From assembly GCA_964600385.1 (NCBI GenBank), contig CAZRJC010000011.1, positions 8,894-72,893 of the forward strand: a stretch of DNA of 64,000 bases, given 5' to 3'. Both the position numbers and the translations under genes were made by a program. Below the pieces are notes generated by a model that was not told the origin of the DNA, did no database searches, and worked only from the letters and a program-made list of their open reading frames with translations. This document shows, in pieces, positions 22,098-30,779 of this stretch. The stretch's first letter is position 1; each line of letters starts with the position of its first letter. The stretch is from DMER64 sp964600385. Its GTDB lineage: Bacteria > Bacteroidota > Bacteroidia > Bacteroidales > UBA932.

Positions 22098-24368
22098 TCA
22101 GAACGGATACCCTACCCCAAACTGGAACGAGTAGTTATTCCTTTTAAGCCATTCTCTGGCCGGAATCCATTTTTCCCGCACCGGATCACGCATAATCATA
22201 CCCAGATCGAGCCTGAGAATAACAAAAGAAAGATTCAGTCTGACTCCCAGCCCGGCATCCATTGCCACACTGTTTATGAAACTTTTAAAACGGAACGTCC
22301 CCTTTGTGTCCGGGGCATTCTGTTTTGGAAGGGTCCATATATTCCCGGCATCTGCAAACAGGGCACCTTCCACTTTCCAGAAGACAGGGAAACGGTATTC
22401 TAAATTAACCTCCAGCTTGATATCCCCCGATTGATTGGGGATACTGAACGTAGAATCAACCGGCATCGATCCCGGACCTACCGTACGGGCCTGCCAGCCG
22501 CGCAAACTGTTGGCACCTCCCGAAAAAAACATCTGTTCCAGAGGCAGTGAATTCGCATTCCCGTATGGGATTCCCACTCCGGCATAAAGGCGTCCGGCCA
22601 GCTGATGCCTGTCCCTTATCCATGTGTAAGCGGTATTGACATCTAATTTGACGTATTGGGAATAGGCTATGCCACCAATCAAATGGGCTCCGGTTGTGTC
22701 TGTTTTCATCAGGCTGTTGAACGCACTCAGCACATTACCGGCAGCCTCGGCACCACCTCTGAAATAGAAATAGCTTTTCACCGGCACCGCCGAATTGTCC
22801 GTCGTATAATAGAACAAAGAAGAAAGGCCCAGATCGAAGTGGTCACGGTATGTATCCAATATAAACGGATCTTTAAGCGTTTCCAGGAACGACGGGCTCA
22901 GGTTATGCAATTTAACCAGTTTGAGTTTTACGGGATTAACGGTATAAAAGAAACGATCACCCATCCTCCATGTATACCCGAAAGTGGTAATTGCGATATT
23001 CCTTGTGTATTCAGGTCTCGACTGGTAATTATAGCTGGCAGAAACATCGGTTCTTGGAATGTGGTTGTTAAAGACTTTTCCGTTTATTGGAAAAAGCATT
23101 TTTGGGAAAGTGAGTGTCATTGAAGTTCCCAGTTCCGTTGCACGGATCGGATCTTTTATCTTGAACTGGAAATTACCCATAAAACTTACGGTAAGCCATT
23201 CACCGCCACGAAAAATATTCTTGTGGTAATAGGACAAAACAGGTGACACGCCAATAAGCCCGTTGGAATTGCTCGAGGCTTCGAGATTCACTTTGTATCC
23301 CTGAAGGTTGCCCGGACTCAGTCTTATGGTGCAGTCCACAGCGGCTGTGTCGGCCGGGACTTGTTCTTCCACTTTATCAAAGAGAAGCGTAACACCGTTA
23401 TAAAGTCTTATACTGGAAAACCTGTTGTATGTGGTTTTTACGACAGATTCGTTGTAAGTATCACCGGGGCGGATAAAATTCAGATTGCTTACCAGCTTTG
23501 GCCGGATATCGGGCCTGTCGTTGAAATAAAATGTCATACCGTTGTAAGCAAGACTGTCCAGGGTTGCATAATAGCCTGTATCCATGGCAGCCTGTATGGG
23601 GTCGAAATCGGTATAAACATTCACTTTCCTGACCTTGAATATTTTATGGGGTGTCTGGCCCGTAATAAGCACTTCCAGGTTAGCCTTACCGTCACCTTTA
23701 AGCGTATCTGCACGAAACGTAACCAGGTTCTTATTAAAATCGTAATATCCGTTATTCCGCATTACGGCGTTTAATCTGGATGCTTCGGAATCCAGCACCG
23801 ATGAAGCCAGCACCGAACCTTTCTTTATGAGCGACTGATCCAAAGCATTGTAATACAAATCGCTAATTGCAGGATCCTCCGAGCGGAGCACTATGGTATC
23901 CAGTGAATAGGTTTTACCCGGCTTAACAAAATAATGTACCCTGGCTTTCTTTTGGTCGTATTCAACCCGGTTCGAAATGTTATTATTATAGTAACCAAGA
24001 GAAATCAAGTGGTTGTCTATGTTCATGACACTTCTTTGGATAAGTAAAGAATCGAACAGTACAGGCGGCTCTCCCATTTTCCTAAGGAAACGGCTCCATC
24101 CGTTATCTTCACGTGGACTCAGATTATAAATCTGAAGGAATGTCTTCCATCCAAAAATAATACTGGAATTAGGTTTCTGCCGCAGGAACGTTTCAAGTGC
24201 TTTTCCGGATATTTCGTTACCTGGCATTCCCTTTCCCGGTTCTACTGTAACAGTGTTCTTCTGAAGCAGATAGGCATCGTCAGGAACATAACGTGTAAGC
24301 GAACACCCCCATAAAAGAGAAAGAAAAAAAACGGCCGGGAGCCATATAAGAAAACTACGCTTACACAT
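22098..24368 (-). CDS. BamA/TamA-family outer-membrane protein with lipoprotein signal
   Basis: A 756-residue protein. The N-terminus is a lipoprotein signal (SLLWGCS, Cys about residue 22), followed by POTRA-like repeats (about 100-420) and a C-terminal 16-strand barrel that ends in Phe (FGVGYPF). The family inserts or moves proteins or lipids across the outer membrane; the lipidated, TamA-like forms are common in Bacteroidota and distinct from BamA itself. I start at the ATG at 24366-24368 (MCKRS), which gives a standard signal; an upstream ATG adds eight residues. It is convergent with the CBM9-like gene. Confidence 0.85.
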   Translation of the reverse strand: MCKRSFLIWLPAVFFLSLLWGCSLTRYVPDDAYLLQKNTVTVEPGKGMPGNEISGKALETFLRQKPNSSIIFGWKTFLQIYNLSPREDNGWSRFLRKMGEPPVLFDSLLIQRSVMNIDNHLISLGYYNNNISNRVEYDQKKARVHYFVKPGKTYSLDTIVLRSEDPAISDLYYNALDQSLIKKGSVLASSVLDSEASRLNAVMRNNGYYDFNKNLVTFRADTLKGDGKANLEVLITGQTPHKIFKVRKVNVYTDFDPIQAAMDTGYYATLDSLAYNGMTFYFNDRPDIRPKLVSNLNFIRPGDTYNESVVKTTYNRFSSIRLYNGVTLLFDKVEEQVPADTAAVDCTIRLSPGNLQGYKVNLEASSNSNGLIGVSPVLSYYHKNIFRGGEWLTVSFMGNFQFKIKDPIRATELGTSMTLTFPKMLFPINGKVFNNHIPRTDVSASYNYQSRPEYTRNIAITTFGYTWRMGDRFFYTVNPVKLKLVKLHNLSPSFLETLKDPFILDTYRDHFDLGLSSLFYYTTDNSAVPVKSYFYFRGGAEAAGNVLSAFNSLMKTDTTGAHLIGGIAYSQYVKLDVNTAYTWIRDRHQLAGRLYAGVGIPYGNANSLPLEQMFFSGGANSLRGWQARTVGPGSMPVDSTFSIPNQSGDIKLEVNLEYRFPVFWKVEGALFADAGNIWTLPKQNAPDTKGTFRFKSFINSVAMDAGLGVRLNLSFVILRLDLGMIMRDPVREKWIPAREWLKRNNYSFQFGVGYPF

Positions 24369-24421
24369 AATACAAAAGTAGAAAAAAAGCATGAATACTC
24401 ATGCTAAATGAATATTTAGTA

Positions 24422-24429
24422 TATATTTG
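24422..24429 (+). promoter_or_regulatory. -7 promoter box before the PLP decarboxylase gene
   Basis: TATATTTG matches TAnnTTTG and leaves a leader of about 55 nt before the ATG at 24489. It lies in the 120-nt divergent gap shared with the BamA/TamA-like gene. Confidence 0.45.
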
Positions 24430-24488
24430 CAATCCGATTGAATTACATTGTGTTTTTATTATTAAAGTAACTTACTTACATTTCTGAA

Positions 24489-25877
24489 ATGAAGAACAAG
24501 TACATAGATCTTATACAACAAAGTTTTGACTTTCCACAGGAAGAGTTCAGGGTTGAAGAAGGCGAATTGCTTTTTCATGATATCCCTGTCATGGATCTTA
24601 TTGAGCAATATGGAACTCCATTAAAATTTTGTTATCTGCCACAAATATCCAGGCAAATCCAACGTGCCAAGCGTCTTTTCAATGTGGCAATGGCCAAAGT
24701 CGATTACAACGGCGATTACCATTACTGTTACTGTACAAAGTCTTCACATTTTTCATTTGTGCTGGAAGAAGCCCTAAAAAACGATATCCATATCGAGACT
24801 TCCTCTGCTTTTGATATAAATCTAATAGATGCACTCTATGAACAAAAGATTGTGGATAAAGACCTGTATATTATATGTAACGGATACAAAAAGCAGTTGT
24901 ACATAGAGAATATTGCCAATCTGATAAACAACGGATGGAGCAATACCATTCCCATTCTTGACAATATGCCGGAAGTTGAAGAACTGGACAACGCACTGAA
25001 TGTTCCCTGCAAGATAGGGATCAGAATTGCCGCCGAAGAAGAGCCCAAATTCGAATTCTACACCAGCCGTTTGGGAATCCGATACAGCGACGTAGTCCCC
25101 TTCTATCACAAATACATAAAACGTAATCCCAAGTTCAAACTGAAAATGCTGCATTTCTTCATAAACACGGGAATACAGGATAATGCCTACTATTGGAACG
25201 AATTGGCCAAATGCGTAAACGTATACTGCGATCTGAAATCATTCTGTCCCGATCTGGATTCCCTGAACCTGGGCGGCGGTTTTCCTGTAAGAAACTCACT
25301 TTCTTTTGACTACGATTATGAATACATGGCCGAGGAAATCATTGCCCAGATAAAAAGTATCTGTACCAGCCGGAATGTTCCCGAGCCTCATATTTTCACA
25401 GAATTCGGATCTTTTACCGTTGGGGAAAGCGGTGCTACCATATACCAGATACTGGGAGAAAAGCAGCAAAACGACCGGGAACGGTGGTATATGATAGATT
25501 CGTCGTTCATGACTACTTTACCGGATACCTGGGGCATCAAGCGCAGATTCATTTTGCTTCCCATCAACAAATGGAACGAGCCTTACCAGCGTGTTTTTCT
25601 TGGAGGACTTACCTGCGATTCACAGGACTACTACAATGCCGAGGCACATGCAAATGCCGTTTTCCTACCGAAAAATGAGAACGGAGAACCGTTATATATA
25701 GGATTCTTCAATACCGGTGCCTATCAGGAATCCATATCGGGATTCGGAGGACTTCAACATTGCTTGTTACCAGCGCCAAAAATGGTGATCATTGGTGAAG
25801 AAGACGGAACCTACTATACAAAACTGTTCTCAAAGGAACAAACCTATAAATCCATGTTAAAAATCCTTGGTTACTAA
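24489..25877 (+). CDS. arginine decarboxylase-like PLP enzyme (fold III)
   Basis: A 462-residue enzyme of the ornithine/diaminopimelate/arginine decarboxylase fold. The PLP lysine is in YCYCTKSSHF (about residue 84), the glycine-rich phosphate loop is LGGGFPV (about 259-265), and the C-terminal barrel includes GLTCDSQD and GAYQ. The length and the N-terminal pattern FPQEEF...LIEQYGTPLKF are those of the short form annotated as arginine decarboxylase in Flavobacteriia, not of the long SpeA. It would start polyamine synthesis (agmatine). Substrate identity is inferred from family resemblance. Confidence 0.75.
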   Translation: MKNKYIDLIQQSFDFPQEEFRVEEGELLFHDIPVMDLIEQYGTPLKFCYLPQISRQIQRAKRLFNVAMAKVDYNGDYHYCYCTKSSHFSFVLEEALKNDIHIETSSAFDINLIDALYEQKIVDKDLYIICNGYKKQLYIENIANLINNGWSNTIPILDNMPEVEELDNALNVPCKIGIRIAAEEEPKFEFYTSRLGIRYSDVVPFYHKYIKRNPKFKLKMLHFFINTGIQDNAYYWNELAKCVNVYCDLKSFCPDLDSLNLGGGFPVRNSLSFDYDYEYMAEEIIAQIKSICTSRNVPEPHIFTEFGSFTVGESGATIYQILGEKQQNDRERWYMIDSSFMTTLPDTWGIKRRFILLPINKWNEPYQRVFLGGLTCDSQDYYNAEAHANAVFLPKNENGEPLYIGFFNTGAYQESISGFGGLQHCLLPAPKMVIIGEEDGTYYTKLFSKEQTYKSMLKILGY

Positions 25878-25882
25878 ATAGC

Positions 25883-26635
25883 ATGTTAAGTAAACCGGAT
25901 ATAAGCAGGATACGATCTCTCGCCCATAAAAAATACAGATGGGAATATAAGGAATTTGTCATAGAAGGATCAAAAATGGTGGAAGAACTGCTCCTTAATC
26001 CTTCTGTATTCAGGGTCAAAAGACTGTTTGTAAGGGAAGGATTGTTTCGGGCACCCTCATTCATTAATGCCGAGTATGTCACAGAAAAGGAAATGGAACG
26101 GATAACGTCCCTTTCTTCTCCTTCACCCGCACTGGCTGTAGTCACTATTCCCGATCCTGTATTTATTGAACCACAAAAGGAACATTTATATCTTGCCCTC
26201 GATGGCATAAGGGATCCGGGTAACTTCGGGACTATTTTGCGTCTGGCCGACTGGTTTGACATCAAGGCCGTTTATGCATCGGAAGATTGCGTAGAGCTTT
26301 ATAATCCCAAAACGGTTCAGGCAACTATGGGAGCCTTGTTGCGTGTCCCTGTCTGCTATACTTCCCTGCCCCGTCTTTTTAGTGGTTGCGGCATGCCGGT
26401 TGCGGGAACTGTGCTCCAGGGAGGAGAAAACATACATACTTTACAATTGCCTGGCTCCGGTTTCATAGTGCTTGGCAGTGAATCTCACGGCATAAGCAGC
26501 GAGGTTGTTCCCCTGCTAACATGTAAACTGTTCATACCTTCGTACAGGAAAGGCTCAGAGTCTTTGAATGTGGCTACCGCCGCAGCAATAACCTGCGCAA
26601 TGTTCCGTAAAGACGCTCCACCCGCAGCCATATAA
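25883..26635 (+). CDS. SpoU/TrmH-family RNA 2'-O-methyltransferase
   Basis: A 250-residue knotted methyltransferase. It has an N-terminal RNA-binding domain beginning LSKPDISRIRSLAHKKYR, then motif 1 ALDGIRDPGNFGTILR, motif 2 LGSESHGIS and motif 3 IPSYRKGSESLNVATA. These bind SAM and methylate a ribose in tRNA or rRNA; the exact site cannot be read off. It follows the decarboxylase by 5 nt. Its last 62 nt overlap the 3' end of the opposing flippase gene. Confidence 0.88.
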   Translation: MLSKPDISRIRSLAHKKYRWEYKEFVIEGSKMVEELLLNPSVFRVKRLFVREGLFRAPSFINAEYVTEKEMERITSLSSPSPALAVVTIPDPVFIEPQKEHLYLALDGIRDPGNFGTILRLADWFDIKAVYASEDCVELYNPKTVQATMGALLRVPVCYTSLPRLFSGCGMPVAGTVLQGGENIHTLQLPGSGFIVLGSESHGISSEVVPLLTCKLFIPSYRKGSESLNVATAAAITCAMFRKDAPPAAI

Positions 26636-28088
26636 GGACATATACTCCTAAAAGTAACGTATTCAGTGCCAGCCTCGGCACGATGGGAAGTGCATCAAAT
26701 AACGTGGATACCAGATAAATAGCCACACCGGTAAAAACATAGGTCACCACTTTCTTCCATTCATATGCAACGGGATAGATCTTTCTGCCCATAATCACAC
26801 ATGTTACAAGCATCACCAGATAACTGGCCAGGTGTCCCCAGGCGGCAGCCATATAGCCAAACCGAGGCATAAAAAGCAAATTCACGGCGAGGGTCACGAG
26901 CAACCCGGCAGATGTAATGAGCACGGCATAACCTGTTTTCCCTGATAATTTGAACCAGATACTGGCGTTGAAATAGATGCCCAGAAGCACATAAGCAAGT
27001 GCCATGACAGGTACAACGACAACACCCTCTCTGTAGGAGGTGCCCAGAATGAGTTCAAACAGATCTATATATAATAATATGCCCAGATAAACCAACATGC
27101 AGAATGCGGTGAAGTAATTCATCACTTTGACATATGTATCTTTGGCATCCTTCTTTGCCGATTCCCCAAAGAAAAACGGCTCGGCCGCATATCGGAACAT
27201 TTGAATGAAAAGATTGATAAGCACCGCCAGCTTAACTCCCGCCTGGTAGATTCCCATCTGTGCTCTGAATGTGTCTTCCGGCATGAGAAAACGGAACAAA
27301 AGCCGGTCGCTGAAGTCGTTAAGGATACCGGGCAGACCTGCAATCATAAGAGGTAACGAGTACATCATCAGCTTTGGCCACAATGTTTTGTCTATTCCGT
27401 ATGTAGCTTTTTTCAGCAGATCGGGGACAAAGAAGAGTGCGCAAACAACGCAGGAAAGGAAAATTGAAAAGAGCACGTAATTGAAATCCGGAACAGGGCC
27501 TAAAAACGTGGCCAGCAAAGCATTGGGATGATCCGAAAAATAGCCCGGAGCCCAAAGGAAAAACAACAAATTAAACCCGAGCTCGCAACAAATCTTAACG
27601 GTTTTTATAACAGCAAATTTCAGTGCCTTGTGTTCATATCGCAATTTGGCGAAAAGGATGGCAGTAACACTGTCCAGTAGCAGGATACCGGCTACGTAGA
27701 CCACACATTTCAGATTTCCTTCATAGCCTAACGCACTGGCAATGGATCCCCTCCAGAAAAAGCAGGCCAGAAAGAAAAGAATTGAAAAAATTCCCGTAGT
27801 GGTCAGTGCAGAAGAAAACACTTTCTCTCCCCCTTTGCCCCCGTTTTGTTGCTGAGCCAGCGAAGCGTACCTGAAACAACCCGTTTCGAGTCCAAGTACC
27901 AGCAGAACCTGCAATACAGCAATGTAGGCCATGAACTCCGCTACCACGCCATACTGTGCCTGGTCCGTGAATACACGTGTATACATGGGAACCAGCAGAA
28001 AATTCAGAACACGGGCTATTATAGTGCTTGTTCCGTAAATGGCGGTTTCACCGGCCAGCTTTTTGAGAGCAGAGGGTTTTGCACTCAT
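26574..28088 (-). CDS. polysaccharide flippase-like membrane protein (Wzx/MATE superfamily)
   Basis: A 504-residue inner-membrane protein with about 14 helices. It begins LKKLAGETAIYGTSTIIARVLNFLLVPMYTRVF, the standard opening of the polysaccharide-biosynthesis flippase family. It probably moves lipid-linked sugar units for lipopolysaccharide or capsule. It is the last gene of the long minus-strand run starting at valS, 7 nt after rlmB, and its 3' end overlaps the convergent SpoU methyltransferase by 62 nt. Confidence 0.88.
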   Translation of the reverse strand: MSAKPSALKKLAGETAIYGTSTIIARVLNFLLVPMYTRVFTDQAQYGVVAEFMAYIAVLQVLLVLGLETGCFRYASLAQQQNGGKGGEKVFSSALTTTGIFSILFFLACFFWRGSIASALGYEGNLKCVVYVAGILLLDSVTAILFAKLRYEHKALKFAVIKTVKICCELGFNLLFFLWAPGYFSDHPNALLATFLGPVPDFNYVLFSIFLSCVVCALFFVPDLLKKATYGIDKTLWPKLMMYSLPLMIAGLPGILNDFSDRLLFRFLMPEDTFRAQMGIYQAGVKLAVLINLFIQMFRYAAEPFFFGESAKKDAKDTYVKVMNYFTAFCMLVYLGILLYIDLFELILGTSYREGVVVVPVMALAYVLLGIYFNASIWFKLSGKTGYAVLITSAGLLVTLAVNLLFMPRFGYMAAAWGHLASYLVMLVTCVIMGRKIYPVAYEWKKVVTYVFTGVAIYLVSTLFDALPIVPRLALNTLLLGVYVLIWLRVERLYGTLRRLLLRR

Positions 28089-28095
28089 TATTATT

Positions 28096-28833
28096 TTATT
28101 TAATTCGTTGTCTTACAGCTTCGTAAAGCACAACTGCCGTTGCAGCGGAAACGTTAAGAGAACCTATGCTTCCCAGTAACGGGACAGAGACAAGCGAATC
28201 GCACAGCGTTACAATTCCCTTGGAAATGCCGGTGCCTTCCGCTCCCATTATCAAGGCTGTCGGTACCATAAAATCATTGTCATAGATAAGTCCTTCTGCC
28301 TTTTCGGTAGCTCCTACAATGCGAAAACCGCTTTGTTTCAGATAAAAGACGGCCGTTCTCAGGTTGGGGACCTTGCAGGTTGGAATTCGGAGCAACGCTC
28401 CTGCAGATGTTTTTATGGCGTCCTGGTTTACAGCAGCTCCTCCTTTGGCAGGCAGTATCAATGCTCCTACCCCGGCACATTCACAGGTCCGGGCAATAGC
28501 CCCGAAATTTCTCACATCGCTCACACCGTCCAGTAGAACAACTACCGGATTATCGTTACCGGCCAGAAGCATCTCTACAGTCTCTTCAAAATTGGCATAA
28601 TCGAGTTGTGCCGGTATGGCAACCATTCCCTGGTGAGTTTCACCTTTAGCCAGATAATTCAGCTTTTCCTGAGGCACAAACTGCACCGGCACTCCATTTT
28701 CCTGCGCCAGTTGCATGATCTCGCGGAAAACCGGGCTTTCCGTTCCCTGACGCAACATGATTCGTTCAAGCTTTTTACCGCTTGTCAATGCTTCCCTTAC
28801 CGGGTGCACTCCATATATTTTACTTTCTGCCAT
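28096..28833 (-). CDS. rlmB: 23S rRNA (guanosine-2251-2'-O)-methyltransferase RlmB
   Basis: A 245-residue SpoU-family methyltransferase. It has a short N-terminal substrate-binding domain (IYGVHPVREAL), then LLDGVSDVRNFGAIARTCE, MGAEGTGIS and VPLLGSIGSLNVSAATAV. The opening I-x-G-x-H-x-V-x-E-A and overall length fit RlmB/TrmH group 3. It is 2 nt from the ABC-F gene stop and clearly co-transcribed. Confidence 0.9.
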   Translation of the reverse strand: MAESKIYGVHPVREALTSGKKLERIMLRQGTESPVFREIMQLAQENGVPVQFVPQEKLNYLAKGETHQGMVAIPAQLDYANFEETVEMLLAGNDNPVVVLLDGVSDVRNFGAIARTCECAGVGALILPAKGGAAVNQDAIKTSAGALLRIPTCKVPNLRTAVFYLKQSGFRIVGATEKAEGLIYDNDFMVPTALIMGAEGTGISKGIVTLCDSLVSVPLLGSIGSLNVSAATAVVLYEAVRQRIK

Positions 28834-28835
28834 AC

Positions 28836-30779
28836 TTATTCTTTATTAAACCGGTCGAGTTCGGTCTGGGCCTGTTCCCAGTTACCGAAAGCTTCTTCCA
28901 GTGCTTTTTTTTCTTTTTCATAAACCTGGTAAAATGCTGTGGTAAAGCCTTCTGCAGGAGGCGAGGCGAGTTGTTTATCCATTAATGCCAGTCCCTGTTC
29001 ATGCTGCTCTATCCTGTTTTCCCACCTGGTAACGTTTTGTTGCAATTTACGCAGGATTTTGTCACGTTCTTTCTTTTCCTGATAACTTAAACCCGGTGCT
29101 TTTTTCTCTTCCCCGTTCCCGATCGCTTCTTTCTTTTCCGGGGCTCTCGTTTCCAGTTCCCTGAGATTCTCCAGTTTACGTCTTTGCAGGAAATCACGGA
29201 TACCTCCCAGGTGCTCTTTCACTGCGCCGTCCCTGAATTCATATATTTTATCAACCAATCCGTCCAGGAAAGTTCTGTCGTGAGAAACAATAATAAGAGT
29301 TCCTTCATAACGCATGAGAGCCTCTTTCATCACTTCTTTGGAACGGATATCCATATGGTTGGTCGGTTCGTCAAGGGCCAGCAGATTGTAGGGTTGCAGC
29401 ATAAGCTTTGCCATGGCAAGACGTGAACGTTCACCACCGCTTAGCACTTCTGTCTTTTTATCCACTTCTTCTCCCCGGAAGAGAAAAGCAGCCAGTATGT
29501 CCCTGAGTTTTGTACGTACATCCCCCACCGCAATCTTGTCGAGGGTCTCGTAAACAGTGGCATCTTTATCCAGCAACTCATCCTGGTTTTGCGCATAGTA
29601 CCCCAGGTTGACATTATATCCCAGCGACAGCTTGCCTTCAAAAGGTGACAACTGACCGATTATCAGCTTCATCATGGTCGTTTTGCCTTCGCCGTTCCTT
29701 CCCACAAAAGCCACCTTCTCGCCCCGCTCCACCACCATCTCGGCTTTTGTGAATATCGGGTCTTTATCGTAACGAACAGACAGGCCACTGCACGAAAAAG
29801 CTATCTGTCCGCTTCTGATCACCGGAGGGAAATTTATATGCAGAATTGAATTATCTTCCTGGTCCACCACAATGCGTTCCATTTTTTCCAACTGTTTTAT
29901 CCGGCTCTGAACCTGGTTGGATTTTGTTGGTTTGTAGCGAAAGCGGGCAATAAAATCTTCTGTTTTCTCAATGACCTTCTGCTGGTTCTCATAGGCGGCC
30001 GTTTGCTGTTCTATCCTTTCTCTGCGAAGCTCCAGGTAATGAGAATAACCGGCTTTGTAATCATGAATCCTGCCCAGCATGATTTCTATGGTCCGGTTGG
30101 TAACGTTATCCAGAAAAGTCCGGTCGTGAGAAATCACCATTACCGAACCGGAATAACTGTCCAGATAGTTTTCCAGCCACTGAAGACTCTCAATGTCAAG
30201 GTGGTTGGTTGGCTCGTCCAGCAGTAATATGTCGGGACTGCCCAGTAACAACTTGGCCAGTTCCACGCGCATGTTCCATCCTTCGGAAAAAGTGCCTGTT
30301 GGTCTGTTAAGATCCGACACCTTGAAGCCAAGGCCTAAAAGTGTTTTTTCTGCATTTCCTCTGGGGTTTTCTCCTGAAAGAATATGTAAACGGTCGTTTA
30401 CTTCGTTCAGTTCCACAATTAGTTTGTGGTACGCATCCGATTCATAGTCATCTCTTTCTGCTAGTTGCATGGCTATGGTGTCTGCCCTGCCCTGCAGCCG
30501 GTCCAGCTCGGCAAAGACCGTTAGTGTTTCCTCAAGCACCGTCTTATCCTTTGCATGTCCCATTTGCTGAGGCAGATAGCCGATTTTGCAGTCATCGGGC
30601 ATCACAACCGAACCTCCGGTTGGTTTCTGGATCCCGGCAATAATCTTTAACAAGGTGGATTTACCGGCCCCGTTCTTACCCACAAGAGCTATTCTGTCCC
30701 TGGGATTAATTGAGAAAGTCACCTGGTCCATCAGCTCAAAATGAGCAAAGGCAACTTTAATATTTGTAACAGAAATCAT
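28836..30779 (-). CDS. ABC-F family ribosome-associated ATPase
   Basis: A 647-residue soluble protein with two ABC domains and no membrane part. Domain 1 has GKNGAGKSTLLK, an FSEGW signature and LLDEPTNHLD; domain 2 has GRNGEGKTTMMK, LSGGERSR and LALDEPTNHMD. They are joined by the P-site linker (about 240-300; QQTAAYENQQKVIEKTEDFI), and a basic coiled-coil tail occupies about 560-645. It resembles the YheS/Uup-like housekeeping ABC-F group that acts on stalled ribosomes rather than a transporter. Antibiotic resistance cannot be inferred. It overlaps the WG-repeat gene by 4 nt. Confidence 0.92.
   Translation of the reverse strand: MISVTNIKVAFAHFELMDQVTFSINPRDRIALVGKNGAGKSTLLKIIAGIQKPTGGSVVMPDDCKIGYLPQQMGHAKDKTVLEETLTVFAELDRLQGRADTIAMQLAERDDYESDAYHKLIVELNEVNDRLHILSGENPRGNAEKTLLGLGFKVSDLNRPTGTFSEGWNMRVELAKLLLGSPDILLLDEPTNHLDIESLQWLENYLDSYSGSVMVISHDRTFLDNVTNRTIEIMLGRIHDYKAGYSHYLELRRERIEQQTAAYENQQKVIEKTEDFIARFRYKPTKSNQVQSRIKQLEKMERIVVDQEDNSILHINFPPVIRSGQIAFSCSGLSVRYDKDPIFTKAEMVVERGEKVAFVGRNGEGKTTMMKLIIGQLSPFEGKLSLGYNVNLGYYAQNQDELLDKDATVYETLDKIAVGDVRTKLRDILAAFLFRGEEVDKKTEVLSGGERSRLAMAKLMLQPYNLLALDEPTNHMDIRSKEVMKEALMRYEGTLIIVSHDRTFLDGLVDKIYEFRDGAVKEHLGGIRDFLQRRKLENLRELETRAPEKKEAIGNGEEKKAPGLSYQEKKERDKILRKLQQNVTRWENRIEQHEQGLALMDKQLASPPAEGFTTAFYQVYEKEKKALEEAFGNWEQAQTELDRFNKE

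Noticed and set aside
22090..22110. Terminator from the GTATCC/GGATAC inverted repeat between the CBM9-like and BamA/TamA-like genes
   Set aside because: Only a 6-bp stem with a 9-nt loop and no T-tract; it also lies partly in the coding end of the barrel gene.
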